In this document: one piece after another, positions 1-9,088 of the stretch | Numbering within the stretch: position 1 is the first letter of the stretch | Layout: every line of letters starts with the position of its first letter | Translations under genes and position numbers: made by a program | DNA from: an uncultured Pseudomonadota bacterium | GTDB taxonomy: Bacteria > Pseudomonadota > Gammaproteobacteria > Steroidobacterales > Woeseiaceae | Reading direction: 5' to 3' | NCBI GenBank assembly: GCA_913055625.1 | Contig: CAJXJW010000001.1 | Coordinates: forward strand, 682,001 to 746,000 | Length of the DNA stretch: 64,000 nt | Notes under the pieces: model-generated | Database searches by the model: none | What the model was told of the DNA's origin: nothing | The model's input: only the letters and a program-made list of their open reading frames with translations

Positions 1-321
1 GACGTCGCCGAGGCGGCACGAAAACTGTGTGAGCGCGCCGCGGTGGGCGACCTCGACCCGGCCGATGTCGACGAATCCCTGCTTGGCAGCTCTCTGTGTC
101 TCGCCGGCGTGCCGGACCCGGATCTGCTGGTCCGGACCGGCGGCGAGCAGCGCATCAGCAACTTCCTGCTGTGGAACCTGGCGTATTCGGAACTGTGGTT
201 CAGCGACGTGTTGTGGCCGGACTTTGCGGAGTCGGATCTCGATGCGGCGATAGCCTACTTCGGGCGTCGCGAGCGGCGTTACGGACACACGAGCGAACAG
301 CTGGAGGCGAGCAAGTGCTGA
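1..321 (+). CDS. uppS: Undecaprenyl pyrophosphate synthase, C-terminal part (5' truncated by window edge)
   Basis: Cis-prenyltransferase that condenses isopentenyl-PP units onto farnesyl-PP to make the C55 carrier for peptidoglycan and O-antigen in the cytoplasm. The reading frame is open from base 1 and ends with TGA at 319-321, leaving about 106 residues. The family signature DLLVRTGGEQRISNFLLWN is present, followed by the typical YSELWF segment and the ExRYG C-terminal region. The start lies outside the window. The gene runs directly into cdsA with an overlap, as is usual in Gammaproteobacteria. Its presence shows that C5 prenyl units are needed even though dxr and ispDF are missing from their usual neighbouring positions. 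Confidence 0.95.
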   Translation, partial: DVAEAARKLCERAAVGDLDPADVDESLLGSSLCLAGVPDPDLLVRTGGEQRISNFLLWNLAYSELWFSDVLWPDFAESDLDAAIAYFGRRERRYGHTSEQLEASKC

Positions 322-1100
322 AGCAACGCATTATCACGGCCATCATCGCGCTGGCAGCGCTCGGCATCGTCCTGTTCGTGCTGCCGTCCCTCGCGGCACA
401 GGCCGTCATTGCGCTCGTCGTTCTCGCCGGGGCATGGGAATGGTCGGCGTTCATCAGCAAGGATTCGCTGCCGGTGCGCGTCGTGTTCGTCAGCCTCGCG
501 GCGGCGGGCATGGCGGCGGTCAACCTCGCCTGGACCGACGGCGCCGAGCTCGTGCTGCAGGTGGCACTGGCCTGGTGGGCGCTCGCATTGCTCTGGACGT
601 TCCTGTTCCCGACCCGCATCCTGCCGGTCTGGCGCTGGGTCTGCGGCCTGCTCGTGCTGGTGCCGGCCTACGCGGCGCTGGTGCTCCTCTATCGCCAGGG
701 GGCGGGGTTGCTGCTGTTCGCGCTCCTGATCGTGTGGGCGGCCGATATCGGTGCCTATTTCGTCGGGAAGCGCTACGGCCGGGTCAAGCTGGCGCCGAAG
801 ATCAGCCCCGGAAAGACCTGGGAGGGCGTGATCGGCGGCCTGGTGTTGGTCGCCCTGCTGACGGTGGGCCGCGGGCTGTTGGCCGATGCGCACCTGGCGG
901 CGTTGATCCCGTTTTGCCTCGCGGTGGCGGGCATATCGATCGTCGGCGACCTGACGGTCAGCATGTTCAAGCGGACGGCGGGCCTCAAGGACAGCGGCAC
1001 GCTGTTCCCGGGGCACGGCGGCGTCCTCGATCGCATCGACAGCGTCGCCGCGGCCGCGCCGCTTTTCGCGCTGGGATTGCCGTGGACGGGGCTGGCGTGA
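315..1100 (+). CDS. cdsA: Phosphatidate cytidylyltransferase (CDP-diacylglycerol synthase)
   Basis: Makes CDP-diacylglycerol from phosphatidate and CTP in the inner membrane, the branch point of phospholipid synthesis. I chose the GTG at 315, which overlaps the uppS stop by 7 bp and gives 261 residues beginning LKQRIITAI, a normal family length; the open frame further upstream is shadow. The protein is mostly hydrophobic with about eight membrane segments. The CDP-diglyceride synthetase signature lies near residues 216-243 (SMFKRTAGLKDSG, then GHGGVLDRIDS). In most relatives dxr follows; here the next gene is rseP after 120 bp. Confidence 0.96.
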   Translation: MLKQRIITAIIALAALGIVLFVLPSLAAQAVIALVVLAGAWEWSAFISKDSLPVRVVFVSLAAAGMAAVNLAWTDGAELVLQVALAWWALALLWTFLFPTRILPVWRWVCGLLVLVPAYAALVLLYRQGAGLLLFALLIVWAADIGAYFVGKRYGRVKLAPKISPGKTWEGVIGGLVLVALLTVGRGLLADAHLAALIPFCLAVAGISIVGDLTVSMFKRTAGLKDSGTLFPGHGGVLDRIDSVAAAAPLFALGLPWTGLA

Positions 1101-1220
1101 GCGTGGCGGGCGGGCTGTTCAGCTGCGGTTCAGATCCGGGCCGCGACGATGCGGATTGCCGGCGGGAACTGCAGCCGGGCAGGCCAGTCCACATTACAAT
1201 GGACGTGAAGGGTCCCGACC
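1101..1220 (+). promoter_or_regulatory. cdsA-rseP intergenic region with candidate promoters for rseP-bamA
   Basis: These 120 bp occupy the place where dxr normally sits; no dxr remnant is readable in any frame. Two promoter-like patterns are visible. A sigma-E-like one has GAACTG (1166-1171), 16 bp, then TCCAC (1188-1192), against the known GAACTT-N16-TCTGA pattern. A housekeeping -10, TACAAT, lies at 1195-1200 with no clear -35. Either would give a short leader to the GTG at 1221. The sigma-E reading is attractive because rseP and bamA are sigma-E targets in E. coli, but the match is imperfect. Confidence 0.4.
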
Positions 1221-2576
1221 GTGATTGATGCCATCAGCTACATCCTGGCGTTCGTCGTCGCCATCAGCGTACTCGTGGCCGTGCACGAGTACGGGCACTA
1301 TATCGTCGGACGCTGGTGCGGCATGAAGGTGCTGCGTTTCTCGATCGGCTTCGGCAAGCCGGTCCTGATGCGCCGCGGCGCCGCGCCGGACCACACTGAG
1401 TACTGTGTGTCCGCCGTGCCGCTCGGCGGCTATGTCCGGTTCCTCGACAGCCGGGAGGGGGCCGTGACGCCGCAGGACGCGGGTCGTGCGTTCGACCAGC
1501 GGCCGATACCGGCACGCATCGCCGTCCTGCTGGCCGGTCCGGTGTTCAATTTCCTGTTCGCCATCGCGGCGTACTGGGCGCTGTTCGTGTACGGGCAGCC
1601 GGAAGTGCAGCCGGCCGTGGGCTACGTCACGCCCGGCAGCATTGCGGCCGAGGCCGGGCTGAGGAACGGCGACCGCATCGTGCGGGTCGACGACGTGGAT
1701 ACGGCCGACTGGGAAACCACGCTGATCACAATGCTGGACCGTCTCGTGTCCGACGGCCAGGTGTCGCTGACGCTGGACGACGGGGACGGCAACCGCCGCG
1801 TGGCGGCACTGGACGCCGGCGCGGACGTGACCAGGCTGACGGAGCCGGGCGTGCTGTTCGACGGGCTCGGGTTCCGGCCGTGGGCACCGCCTGCGGACGT
1901 GGGAAGCCTCGTTGCCGGCGGCGCGGCGGAGGTCAGCGGCCTCAGGGTCGGCGATCGCATCGCAGCGATCGACGACGAGCCGATGCATTCGTTCTTCGAC
2001 ATCCCGCGCGCGATCCTCGAACGTCCCGGGGAGACCGCCGTGCTCGAGGTGGAGCGCGACGGTGCCACCGTCGAGATGACAGTGCGCATCGGGTCGGACG
2101 TGCGCGACGGCAAGACCGTCGGCGTGCTCGGGATCGGCAGCCGTGCCGACTATGGCGACCTGCGCTACCAGCGCCAGTACGGCTTGCTCGAGGCCGTTCC
2201 GCGCGCCATCGCACGCACCTGGCAGTCGTCCGCATTCACAGTGCACATGCTCGGCCGGATGCTGACCGGCGAGGTGTCGATCAAGAACATCAGCGGGCCC
2301 ATCAACATCGCGCAGTACGCCGGCGAGTCCGCACAGGCGGGCGTCGACCGGTTCCTGAGCTTCCTCGCCATCGTCAGCATCAGCCTCGGCGTGCTGAATC
2401 TGATACCGTTGCCGATTTTGGACGGGGGGCAGATCGTGTACCAGCTGATCGAAGCAGCGAAAGGGAGTCCGCTCTCGGAACGGGCGCAGATCCTGGGCCA
2501 GCAGGTGGGCATCTTCGCGCTGATCCTCATCATGAGTTTTGCGTTTTACAACGATATCGCCCGGATCCTGGGCTGA
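1221..2576 (+). CDS. rseP: Site-2 intramembrane zinc protease RseP
   Basis: Inner-membrane metalloprotease that makes the second cut in the anti-sigma factor RseA, releasing sigma-E; it also clears remnant signal peptides. GTG start, 451 residues, the usual length. The zinc motif HEYGH is at residues 22-26 inside the first membrane segment. Two PDZ domains fill roughly residues 115-300, and the LDG motif with the third zinc ligand is at PLPILDGGQ (Asp about 401). Six bp separate it from bamA, so the two are probably co-transcribed. Its substrate RseA is encoded near 36.1 kb in this window. Confidence 0.97.
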   Translation: MIDAISYILAFVVAISVLVAVHEYGHYIVGRWCGMKVLRFSIGFGKPVLMRRGAAPDHTEYCVSAVPLGGYVRFLDSREGAVTPQDAGRAFDQRPIPARIAVLLAGPVFNFLFAIAAYWALFVYGQPEVQPAVGYVTPGSIAAEAGLRNGDRIVRVDDVDTADWETTLITMLDRLVSDGQVSLTLDDGDGNRRVAALDAGADVTRLTEPGVLFDGLGFRPWAPPADVGSLVAGGAAEVSGLRVGDRIAAIDDEPMHSFFDIPRAILERPGETAVLEVERDGATVEMTVRIGSDVRDGKTVGVLGIGSRADYGDLRYQRQYGLLEAVPRAIARTWQSSAFTVHMLGRMLTGEVSIKNISGPINIAQYAGESAQAGVDRFLSFLAIVSISLGVLNLIPLPILDGGQIVYQLIEAAKGSPLSERAQILGQQVGIFALILIMSFAFYNDIARILG

Positions 2577-2582
2577 CGAACG

Positions 2583-5003
2583 GTGACAGGTCGAATGACA
2601 TTGACGGCAGGCCAGGGGTTGCGACGCGGGGTGGTATTGCTCTGCCTGCTGGTAGTAGGAGCGTTGCCGGCGCAGGCGGCACTCGACCAGCCGTTCGTGG
2701 TGCGTGACATGCGGGTCGAGGGCCTGCAGCGCATCTCCGAGGGCACGGTCTTCAACTACCTGCCGATCAACATCGGCGACACCGTGGACCGGGTCCGCGT
2801 CCAGGAGGCGATCCGCTCGCTGTACGGACAGGGCCTGTTCGACAACATCGAGATTCGCAGGGACGGCGATACGCTCGTCGTCGCGGTCCGGGAACGCCCT
2901 TCGATCGAGAGCTTCGAGGTCGAGGGCAACAAGGACATCAAGACCGAGGACCTGATGGAGTCGCTGCGCGGCGTCGGCCTGGCGAAGGGCCGGACATTCG
3001 ACCGCTCCGTGCTCGACAACGTGGAGATGTTCCTGCGCGAGCAGTACTACGATCGCGGCAAGTACGGTGTGCAGATCACGCCGTCCGTCGAGCAGCGCCC
3101 GAATAACACGGTGCGCGTGCGAATCGACGTCAAGGAAGGCGACCGTGCGAAGATTCGCCAGGTCAACATCGTTGGCAACGAGACGTTTGACGACGACGAG
3201 ATACGGGAGAATTTCGAGCTCGACACCGCGAACTGGCTGTCGTGGATACGGCAGGACGACCGTTACTCCAAGGAGGCGCTCGAGGGCGACCTGGAGACGC
3301 TGCGTTCCTACTACATGGACCGCGGCTATGCGGATTTCCGCGTCGAGTCGACGCAGGTCGCGATTTCCCCGAACAAGAAGGACATTTTCGTCACGATCGC
3401 GATCAGCGAGGGTGACCAGTACTCGATCACCGACGTCAAGCTCGTGGGCGAAATGGTCGTGCCCGAAGCGTACCTGCGCGGGCTCGTGCTGGCCAAGCCG
3501 GGCTCGATCTTCAACCAGGGCCTCCTGACCTCGAGCAGTGAGCTGATGTCGCTCAGACTCGGCGAGGAAGGCTACGCGAACGCGGAGGTCGAGCCGGTCT
3601 GGGAGCTGGATCGCGAGGCCAAGACGGCCGAGGTCACGTTCTTCGTCGACCCGAAGAGCCGGGTTTACGTGCGGCGTATCAACTTCAGTGGCGTCGACCA
3701 GGTCGAAGACGAGGTGCTGCGTCGCGAGATGCGCCAGATGGAAGGCGCATACCTGTCGAACCGGCTCGTCGACCGCTCAAAGGTTCGTCTGCAGAGGCTG
3801 CCTTACGTCGAGAACGTCGAGGTCGAGAACAAGCCGGTTGCCGGCAGCCCCGACCTCGTCGACGTCGACTTCGACATCACGTACCGCATGCCCGGGCAGT
3901 TTTCCGGCGGCATCGGCTACTCCGAGTCGCAGAAGCTGCTGCTGAACGGCAGTATTGTGCACACGAATTTCCTCGGCACCGGCAACCGCGTCGCGCTCGA
4001 GCTCAACTCCGGCCGCTACTCGAAGCTGTACAGCCTGTCGCACACAGATCCCGCGGTTACCATGGACGGCGTCCGTCGCACCGTGTCGGTCAACTACCGC
4101 GACATCACGCAGTTCACGTCGGCGGCGTCGGACTTCTCGACGACCACGGCCGGCGCGTCGGTCGACTACGGCTACCCGATCAGCGAGTACCAGTCCGTCA
4201 GTTTCGGTCTCGCGTACCAGCACGCCGAACTGTTGTCGTCGACGTCGAGTACACAGCAGGCGCAGCAGTGGGTGGCGAACAATGGCAACCCGTTCGTCGA
4301 GAACATCGGCAACGGCGCCGTCTTCTTCGGTACGGAGTTCGATACCTACGAGCTGCTGGCGGGCTGGTCCTACGACAGCCGCAACCGCGCGATCTTCGCA
4401 AACCGGGGCATGCGCCAGCAGCTGTACCTCAGCTACGCGGTGCCGGGCTCGGATGTGGAGTACTGGCAGGCGCGGTACAGTTTTACCAAATACCTGCCGA
4501 TTACCCGGCGCTGGGTGATACGGCTCAATGCGGAGCTGGGCTTCGGTGAGGGGCTGGGGGCGACGACGGCAATCCCGCCTTACAAGCAATTCTACGGCGG
4601 CGGGCCGACGTCGGTGCGCGGTTTCAAGGAATCCTACCTTGGGCCGCGCGACAGCTTCGGCAACCCCTATGGCGGAAATGTCTTGGTTGCCAGTCAGTTA
4701 GAGCTTATACTTCCGCTACCAGACAAGTGGGCCAGCCAGGCACAGGCAAGTCTCTTCTACGACATCGGCAACGTGTTCAACACCGGCGAAGTCGCGTTTA
4801 CCGACAAGCTCGGTAGTCCGATAGAATACGAGCCGGACTTTGAGGATCTGCGTGCGTCGGTCGGCATCGGCGTTCAGTGGCTCGCTCCGCTGGGCTTGTT
4901 CCGCTTCAGCTATGCCTATCCGTTGAATAACTACCAGGGCAACGACAGGTACTATGGCGATGAAGTGGAGCGTTTCCAGTTCTCGATTGGTCAAGCATTT
5001 TAG
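2583..5003 (+). CDS. bamA: Outer membrane protein assembly factor BamA
   Basis: Essential Omp85 protein that folds and inserts beta-barrel proteins into the outer membrane. 806 residues. The GTG start at 2583 gives a signal peptide ending PAQA near residue 32; an ATG at 2595 is an alternative. Five POTRA domains span about residues 36-425, followed by the barrel. The lid-lock motif VRGF is present in TSVRGFKESY, and the protein ends in Phe (FSIGQAF), the C-terminal beta-signal. It lies between rseP and skp as usual. The 3' part (about 4681-4730) has unusually AT-rich codons and a promoter-like sequence. Confidence 0.97.
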   Translation: MTGRMTLTAGQGLRRGVVLLCLLVVGALPAQAALDQPFVVRDMRVEGLQRISEGTVFNYLPINIGDTVDRVRVQEAIRSLYGQGLFDNIEIRRDGDTLVVAVRERPSIESFEVEGNKDIKTEDLMESLRGVGLAKGRTFDRSVLDNVEMFLREQYYDRGKYGVQITPSVEQRPNNTVRVRIDVKEGDRAKIRQVNIVGNETFDDDEIRENFELDTANWLSWIRQDDRYSKEALEGDLETLRSYYMDRGYADFRVESTQVAISPNKKDIFVTIAISEGDQYSITDVKLVGEMVVPEAYLRGLVLAKPGSIFNQGLLTSSSELMSLRLGEEGYANAEVEPVWELDREAKTAEVTFFVDPKSRVYVRRINFSGVDQVEDEVLRREMRQMEGAYLSNRLVDRSKVRLQRLPYVENVEVENKPVAGSPDLVDVDFDITYRMPGQFSGGIGYSESQKLLLNGSIVHTNFLGTGNRVALELNSGRYSKLYSLSHTDPAVTMDGVRRTVSVNYRDITQFTSAASDFSTTTAGASVDYGYPISEYQSVSFGLAYQHAELLSSTSSTQQAQQWVANNGNPFVENIGNGAVFFGTEFDTYELLAGWSYDSRNRAIFANRGMRQQLYLSYAVPGSDVEYWQARYSFTKYLPITRRWVIRLNAELGFGEGLGATTAIPPYKQFYGGGPTSVRGFKESYLGPRDSFGNPYGGNVLVASQLELILPLPDKWASQAQASLFYDIGNVFNTGEVAFTDKLGSPIEYEPDFEDLRASVGIGVQWLAPLGLFRFSYAYPLNNYQGNDRYYGDEVERFQFSIGQAF
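4683..4711 (+). promoter_or_regulatory. Candidate internal promoter in bamA, upstream of skp
   Basis: TTGGTT (4683-4688), a 17-bp spacer and TATACT (4706-4711) lie inside the bamA reading frame about 300 bp before skp. The -10 matches the consensus at five of six positions and the spacer is ideal. The surrounding 50 bases (4681-4730) have 24 G+C, far below the neighbourhood. It could give skp-lpxD-lpxA extra transcription independent of rseP-bamA. Pattern match only. Confidence 0.4.
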
Positions 5004-5016
5004 GGATTGAATACTT

Positions 5017-5556
5017 ATGAATTCTTTTAAACAGGGTCTGTTCGCTGCCGTCATCGGCGTGGCTCTTTGGAGTGCCAGCGCCACTCCGGCGGCGGCACAG
5101 GAACTGAAAATCGGCGTCGTCAACGTGCCGGTCCTGATGGACCGTGCACCGCAGACGCGGGCTGCGATGGATGCGCTACAGGAAGAGTTCGCGCCGCGGC
5201 AGAGAGAGTTTGCGGCTAAGGCAAAGCAGCTCGAGGACCTGACGGCGAAGTTCCAGAAGGACGCGTCGGTGATGGGCGAGTCCGAGCGCCGCGAGATGGA
5301 GAAGCAGGTGCGTGACCTGCAGCGCGAAGTGTCGCGGATGCAGAACGAGTTCCAGGAGGACCTCAACCTGCGCCAGAACGAAGAACTCGGCAATCTGCAG
5401 CGCACGCTGCTCGTCGAAGTCAACGAGTACGCCCAGAAAGAGGGCTACGACCTGATCGTCGGCGACGGTGTTCTTTTCGCGAGCAGCGCCGTCAACATCA
5501 CGCAGCAGGTTCTGCAGGCCCTGGAAGCGAACTACAACGCCACCAGTTCGCGCTAG
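5017..5556 (+). CDS. skp: Periplasmic chaperone Skp (OmpH family)
   Basis: Trimeric jellyfish-shaped chaperone that holds unfolded outer-membrane proteins in the periplasm on their way to BamA. 179 residues, with a signal peptide ending near AAAQ (residue 28) and a long charged coiled-coil arm at about residues 50-135 rich in Glu, Lys, Gln and Arg. The ATG at 5017 is preceded by TTAGGGA at a workable spacing. Between bamA and lpxD, as in most Gammaproteobacteria. Confidence 0.95.
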   Translation: MNSFKQGLFAAVIGVALWSASATPAAAQELKIGVVNVPVLMDRAPQTRAAMDALQEEFAPRQREFAAKAKQLEDLTAKFQKDASVMGESERREMEKQVRDLQREVSRMQNEFQEDLNLRQNEELGNLQRTLLVEVNEYAQKEGYDLIVGDGVLFASSAVNITQQVLQALEANYNATSSR

Positions 5557-5563
5557 TCAGCGC

Positions 5564-6577
5564 ATGCCGATCAGCCTGGGAGAACTGGCAACCCGGTTCG
5601 GCTGTGAACTCGACGGCGATCCCGATACCCGGGTCGGCCAGGTTGCCTCGCTGAGCGCCGCGGGCCCCGGCGATCTCGGATTCTTTACGAACAGCCGGCT
5701 CGCGTCGCAACTCGTTGCGACGCGAGCATCGGCCGTCGTGGCCCGCGACGAAGACGCGGCAGCGGCACCGTGCGCGGTACTGGTCAGCGACAATCCCTAT
5801 GCGACGTTCGCGCGCATCGCAACGCTCCTGCATCCGCCGGCGCCGGTGCATCCCGGCGTGCACGCGCGGGCGAGCGTCGACCCGGATGCCCGCGTTGCCG
5901 CGTCGGCGGAGATCGGCCCGGGCGCGGTCATCGGCGCCGGCACCGTCGTCGGCGAACGCTGTGTCGTGGGGCCCGGCTGTTTCGTGGGCCCGGATTGCCG
6001 CCTCGGTGACGATTCGCGGCTCGTGGCGAACGTGACGCTGGCACGCCAGGTCACGCTCGGCGAGCGCTGCCTCGTTCACCCCGGCGCGGTGATCGGTGCC
6101 GACGGATTCGGCAACGCGATGACGCCGGAGGGCTGGGTCAAGGTCCCGCAGCTCGGTGGCGTGCGTATCGGCAACGATGTCGAGATCGGCGCGAACACGA
6201 CAATCGACTGCGGCGCGCTCGAAGACACGGTCATCGGCAACGGTGTGCGCATCGACAACCTCGTGATGATTGCGCACAACGTGCACGTCGGCGACCACAC
6301 GGCCGTCGCGGCAATGACGGGCATCGCGGGCAGCTCACACATCGGCGCGCGTTGCATGCTCGCCGGGCAGGCGGGCGTCGTCGGCCACATCAGTATTTGC
6401 GACGACGTCGTCGTGAGCGGGCAGGGCATGGTGTCGAAGGACATTACCGAGCCCGGCGTGTACGCGTCGAGCTTCCCGGTCGAGCCGGTGCGCGACTGGA
6501 ACCGGCGGGTCGCGCGGTTCCGGCGGCTCGACAACGTGTTCGACCGGGTCACAGCGCTGGAGAAGAAGCAATCGTGA
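5564..6577 (+). CDS. lpxD: UDP-3-O-(3-hydroxyacyl)glucosamine N-acyltransferase LpxD
   Basis: Third step of lipid A synthesis: adds the N-linked 3-hydroxyacyl chain from acyl-ACP to UDP-3-O-acyl-glucosamine. I chose ATG 5564 (MPISLGEL), giving 337 residues; the longer open frame overlaps skp. An N-terminal uridine-binding domain is followed by a left-handed beta-helix of hexapeptide repeats. The conserved stretch IDNLVMIAHNVHVG carries the catalytic His region, and GFGNA is also conserved. Its stop overlaps the lpxA start (GTGA), with no fabZ between them. Confidence 0.96.
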   Translation: MPISLGELATRFGCELDGDPDTRVGQVASLSAAGPGDLGFFTNSRLASQLVATRASAVVARDEDAAAAPCAVLVSDNPYATFARIATLLHPPAPVHPGVHARASVDPDARVAASAEIGPGAVIGAGTVVGERCVVGPGCFVGPDCRLGDDSRLVANVTLARQVTLGERCLVHPGAVIGADGFGNAMTPEGWVKVPQLGGVRIGNDVEIGANTTIDCGALEDTVIGNGVRIDNLVMIAHNVHVGDHTAVAAMTGIAGSSHIGARCMLAGQAGVVGHISICDDVVVSGQGMVSKDITEPGVYASSFPVEPVRDWNRRVARFRRLDNVFDRVTALEKKQS

Positions 6578-7347
6578 GCGTTCATCCGACGGCGATCGTG
6601 GCGCGAGGCGCGCGTGTGGACCCGAGCGTCGAGATTGGCCCGTACTCGATCATCGGCGAAGGGGTCGAGATCGGCGCGGACACCGTCATCGGTGCGCACG
6701 TCGTCATCAACGGCCCGACGCGCATCGGGGCGAAGAATCACATCTACCAGTTCTCGTCGATCGGCGACGATCCGCAGGACAAGAAGTATGCCGGCGAGCC
6801 GACGACACTCGTCATCGGCGACGGAAACACGATCCGGGAGTACTGCACGATCAGCCGAGGCACGGTGCAGGACCGGGGCGAGACGACGCTCGGCAGCGAC
6901 AACTGGATCATGGCCTACGTGCATATCGCCCATGATTGCGTTGTCGGTGATCACTGCATCCTGGCCAACAACGCGACGCTCGCGGGGCACGTGCGGCTCG
7001 GTGACTGGGTCATCCTCGGCGGTTTCGCCGGCATCCACCAGTTCTGCAAGATCGGCGCGCACGCGTTCCTCGGCATGTACTCCGGGGTCACCCGCGACGT
7101 GCCGGCGTACACGATGGTGTCCGGTCACCCGGCAGAGCCGAAGGGCATCAACAGCGAGGGCCTCAAGCGCCGCGGCTTCACGTCGGACGAGCAGCGCAAT
7201 ATCAAGAATGCGTACCGCATCGTCTACCGGCAGGGCCGCAAGCTGGCCGACGCGATCGAGGAGATCGCCGGTCTGGCCGAGTCCCGGCCCGAGCTGCTCC
7301 CGCTGCTCGATTCGCTGCGTTCGTCCGAGCGCGGCATCGCCCGGTAG
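6574..7347 (+). CDS. lpxA: UDP-N-acetylglucosamine acyltransferase LpxA
   Basis: First step of lipid A synthesis: transfers 3-hydroxyacyl from ACP to the 3-OH of UDP-GlcNAc. GTG at 6574 overlaps the lpxD stop by 4 bp and gives 257 residues, the normal length. Hexapeptide beta-helix repeats run through residues 1-190 (for example VHPTAIVARGARVDPSVEIG), with the conserved IAHDCVVGDHC region containing the catalytic His, and a helical C-terminal domain (GINSEGLKRRGF). The direct overlap with lpxD implies translational coupling and leaves no room for fabZ, which usually separates the two. Confidence 0.97.
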   Translation: MSVHPTAIVARGARVDPSVEIGPYSIIGEGVEIGADTVIGAHVVINGPTRIGAKNHIYQFSSIGDDPQDKKYAGEPTTLVIGDGNTIREYCTISRGTVQDRGETTLGSDNWIMAYVHIAHDCVVGDHCILANNATLAGHVRLGDWVILGGFAGIHQFCKIGAHAFLGMYSGVTRDVPAYTMVSGHPAEPKGINSEGLKRRGFTSDEQRNIKNAYRIVYRQGRKLADAIEEIAGLAESRPELLPLLDSLRSSERGIAR

Positions 7348-7353
7348 CACCGC

Positions 7354-8511
7354 GTGCGCGTGGCACTGGTTGCCGGCGAGTCGTCCGGCGACGTGCTGGG
7401 CGCGGGCCTGATCACGGCCATCGCGGAACGCGTCCCCGGCGCCCGCTTCGAGGGTGTCGCCGGCCCTGCGATGGTGGCGGCCGGCTGCGAGCCGATTGCC
7501 GATGCGGAGCGACTGGCCGTGATGGGCTACATCGAGCCGCTGCGGCACCTGCCCGACCTGCTGCGCCTGCGCCGCGAGCTGCGCGAGCGCTGGACCGCGT
7601 CGCCGCCCGACGTCTTCGTCGGCATCGATGCACCGGACTTCAACCTGGGGCTGGAAACCCGCCTGCGCGCGGCGGGCGTGCCGACCGTGCACTACGTGAG
7701 TCCGTCGGTCTGGGCCTGGCGCCGGCGCCGGATACGCAAGATCCGCGCCGCCGCGGACCGTGTGCTGTGCATATTGCCGTTCGAGCCGGCGCTGTACGCC
7801 GACTACGATGTCGATGCCGTGTTCGTGGGACACCCGACTGCGGACCGCCTGCCGGAAAACGTCGACGTCGCCAAGGCACGTGGTGAGTTGGGAGTCGCGC
7901 CGGACGCACGCGTGCTCGCGGTGCTGCCGGGCAGCCGCATGAGCGAGGTCTCCCGGCTGGCGCCGGTATTTGCCGACGCGCTGCGCGGCCTCGTCGCTCG
8001 CTACCCGGGCCTCGTCTGCGTGACGCCGGTCGCGTCGAAGCGGCTGGAGGCGCCGATACGCGACGCGCTGGGCAGCGTCGGCGGCGACGTCCGGCTCGTG
8101 GACGGCCGTTCGCTGACCGTCATGGCGGCGGCGGACGTGGTGCTGCTGGCGTCCGGCACCGCCGCGCTGGAGTCCGCGCTCCTGTGCAAGCCCACAGTTG
8201 CCGCGTACCGCATGTCCCCGCTGACGGTGGCGATCATCCGCGGGTTCCGCCTGCTCGAGGTCGACCGGGTCACGCTGCCGAACCAGCTCACGGACACGCC
8301 GCTGGTGCCGGAACTGATCCAGGAGCAGGTGACGCCGGAAGCCGTGTACGGGGAGGTATCGGCGCTGTTCGACGACCCCGACCGCCGCGCAGCCATTGCG
8401 GCCAGTTTTGCTACACTGCGCTCGGAGCTGGCGCTCGATTCCGACCAGCGCGCGGCCGATGCCGTGCTGTCCCTTTGCCGACATGCAACTCGCTCTTCCG
8501 ATGCACACTGA
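7354..8511 (+). CDS. lpxB: Lipid-A-disaccharide synthase LpxB
   Basis: Peripheral membrane glycosyltransferase (GT19) that joins UDP-2,3-diacylglucosamine and lipid X into the lipid A disaccharide. GTG start, 385 residues. The N-terminal [17 protein letters not shown] motif and the [14 protein letters not shown] segment are characteristic. Six bp after lpxA; its 3' end overlaps rnhB by 29 bp. Confidence 0.96.
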   Translation: MRVALVAGESSGDVLGAGLITAIAERVPGARFEGVAGPAMVAAGCEPIADAERLAVMGYIEPLRHLPDLLRLRRELRERWTASPPDVFVGIDAPDFNLGLETRLRAAGVPTVHYVSPSVWAWRRRRIRKIRAAADRVLCILPFEPALYADYDVDAVFVGHPTADRLPENVDVAKARGELGVAPDARVLAVLPGSRMSEVSRLAPVFADALRGLVARYPGLVCVTPVASKRLEAPIRDALGSVGGDVRLVDGRSLTVMAAADVVLLASGTAALESALLCKPTVAAYRMSPLTVAIIRGFRLLEVDRVTLPNQLTDTPLVPELIQEQVTPEAVYGEVSALFDDPDRRAAIAASFATLRSELALDSDQRAADAVLSLCRHATRSSDAH

Positions 8512-9088
8512 TGAACTGGTCGCCGGCGTCGACGAGGCCGGCCGCGGACCGCTGGCGGGCCCGGTCGTGGCTGCCGCGGTCATCCTGGCGCCGGGGCAAC
8601 GCACGGACGCGCTGGCGGATTCCAAGCGGCTCAGCGCAGCGCGCCGGGAGCAGCTGGCGGGAGACATTCGCCGCGAGTCGCTGGCCTGGTCGGTCGCCTG
8701 GGCGGACCGTGCCGAGATCGATGCGCTGAACATCCTGCACGCGACGATGCTCGCGATGCGGCGGGCGATACTCGGCCTGTCGCGCTGGCCGGGCGCCGTA
8801 CTGGTCGACGGCAATCGGCTGCCCAGGCTGACGTTCGGCGACCGGCGCCTTGCCGGCAAGGCGATCGTTCGCGGAGACGCCAGCGTGGCCGCCATCAGTG
8901 CGGCGTCGATACTCGCGAAAACGGCCCGTGACGATATCATGTGCGGGCTCGACCGTCACTATCCCGGATACGCGTTTTCCGAGCACAAGGGGTACGGGAC
9001 ACGCGCGCATCGGGAGCGGCTGATGACGGCCGGCCCCTGCACGCAACACCGGCGCAGCTTCGCGCCGGTCCGGGAGCTGCTCGCGTGA
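8483..9088 (+). CDS. rnhB: Ribonuclease HII
   Basis: Removes RNA from RNA-DNA hybrids and single misincorporated ribonucleotides. I chose ATG 8483 ([15 protein letters not shown]): the distance to the catalytic motif GVDEAGRGP then matches E. coli RnhB closely; ATG 8501 is the alternative. 201 residues. The catalytic Asp-Glu pair is in VDEAGRGP; the other acidic residues lie in VLVDGN and downstream. Overlaps lpxB by 29 bp and dnaE by 4 bp. Confidence 0.94.
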   Translation: MQLALPMHTDELVAGVDEAGRGPLAGPVVAAAVILAPGQRTDALADSKRLSAARREQLAGDIRRESLAWSVAWADRAEIDALNILHATMLAMRRAILGLSRWPGAVLVDGNRLPRLTFGDRRLAGKAIVRGDASVAAISAASILAKTARDDIMCGLDRHYPGYAFSEHKGYGTRAHRERLMTAGPCTQHRRSFAPVRELLA

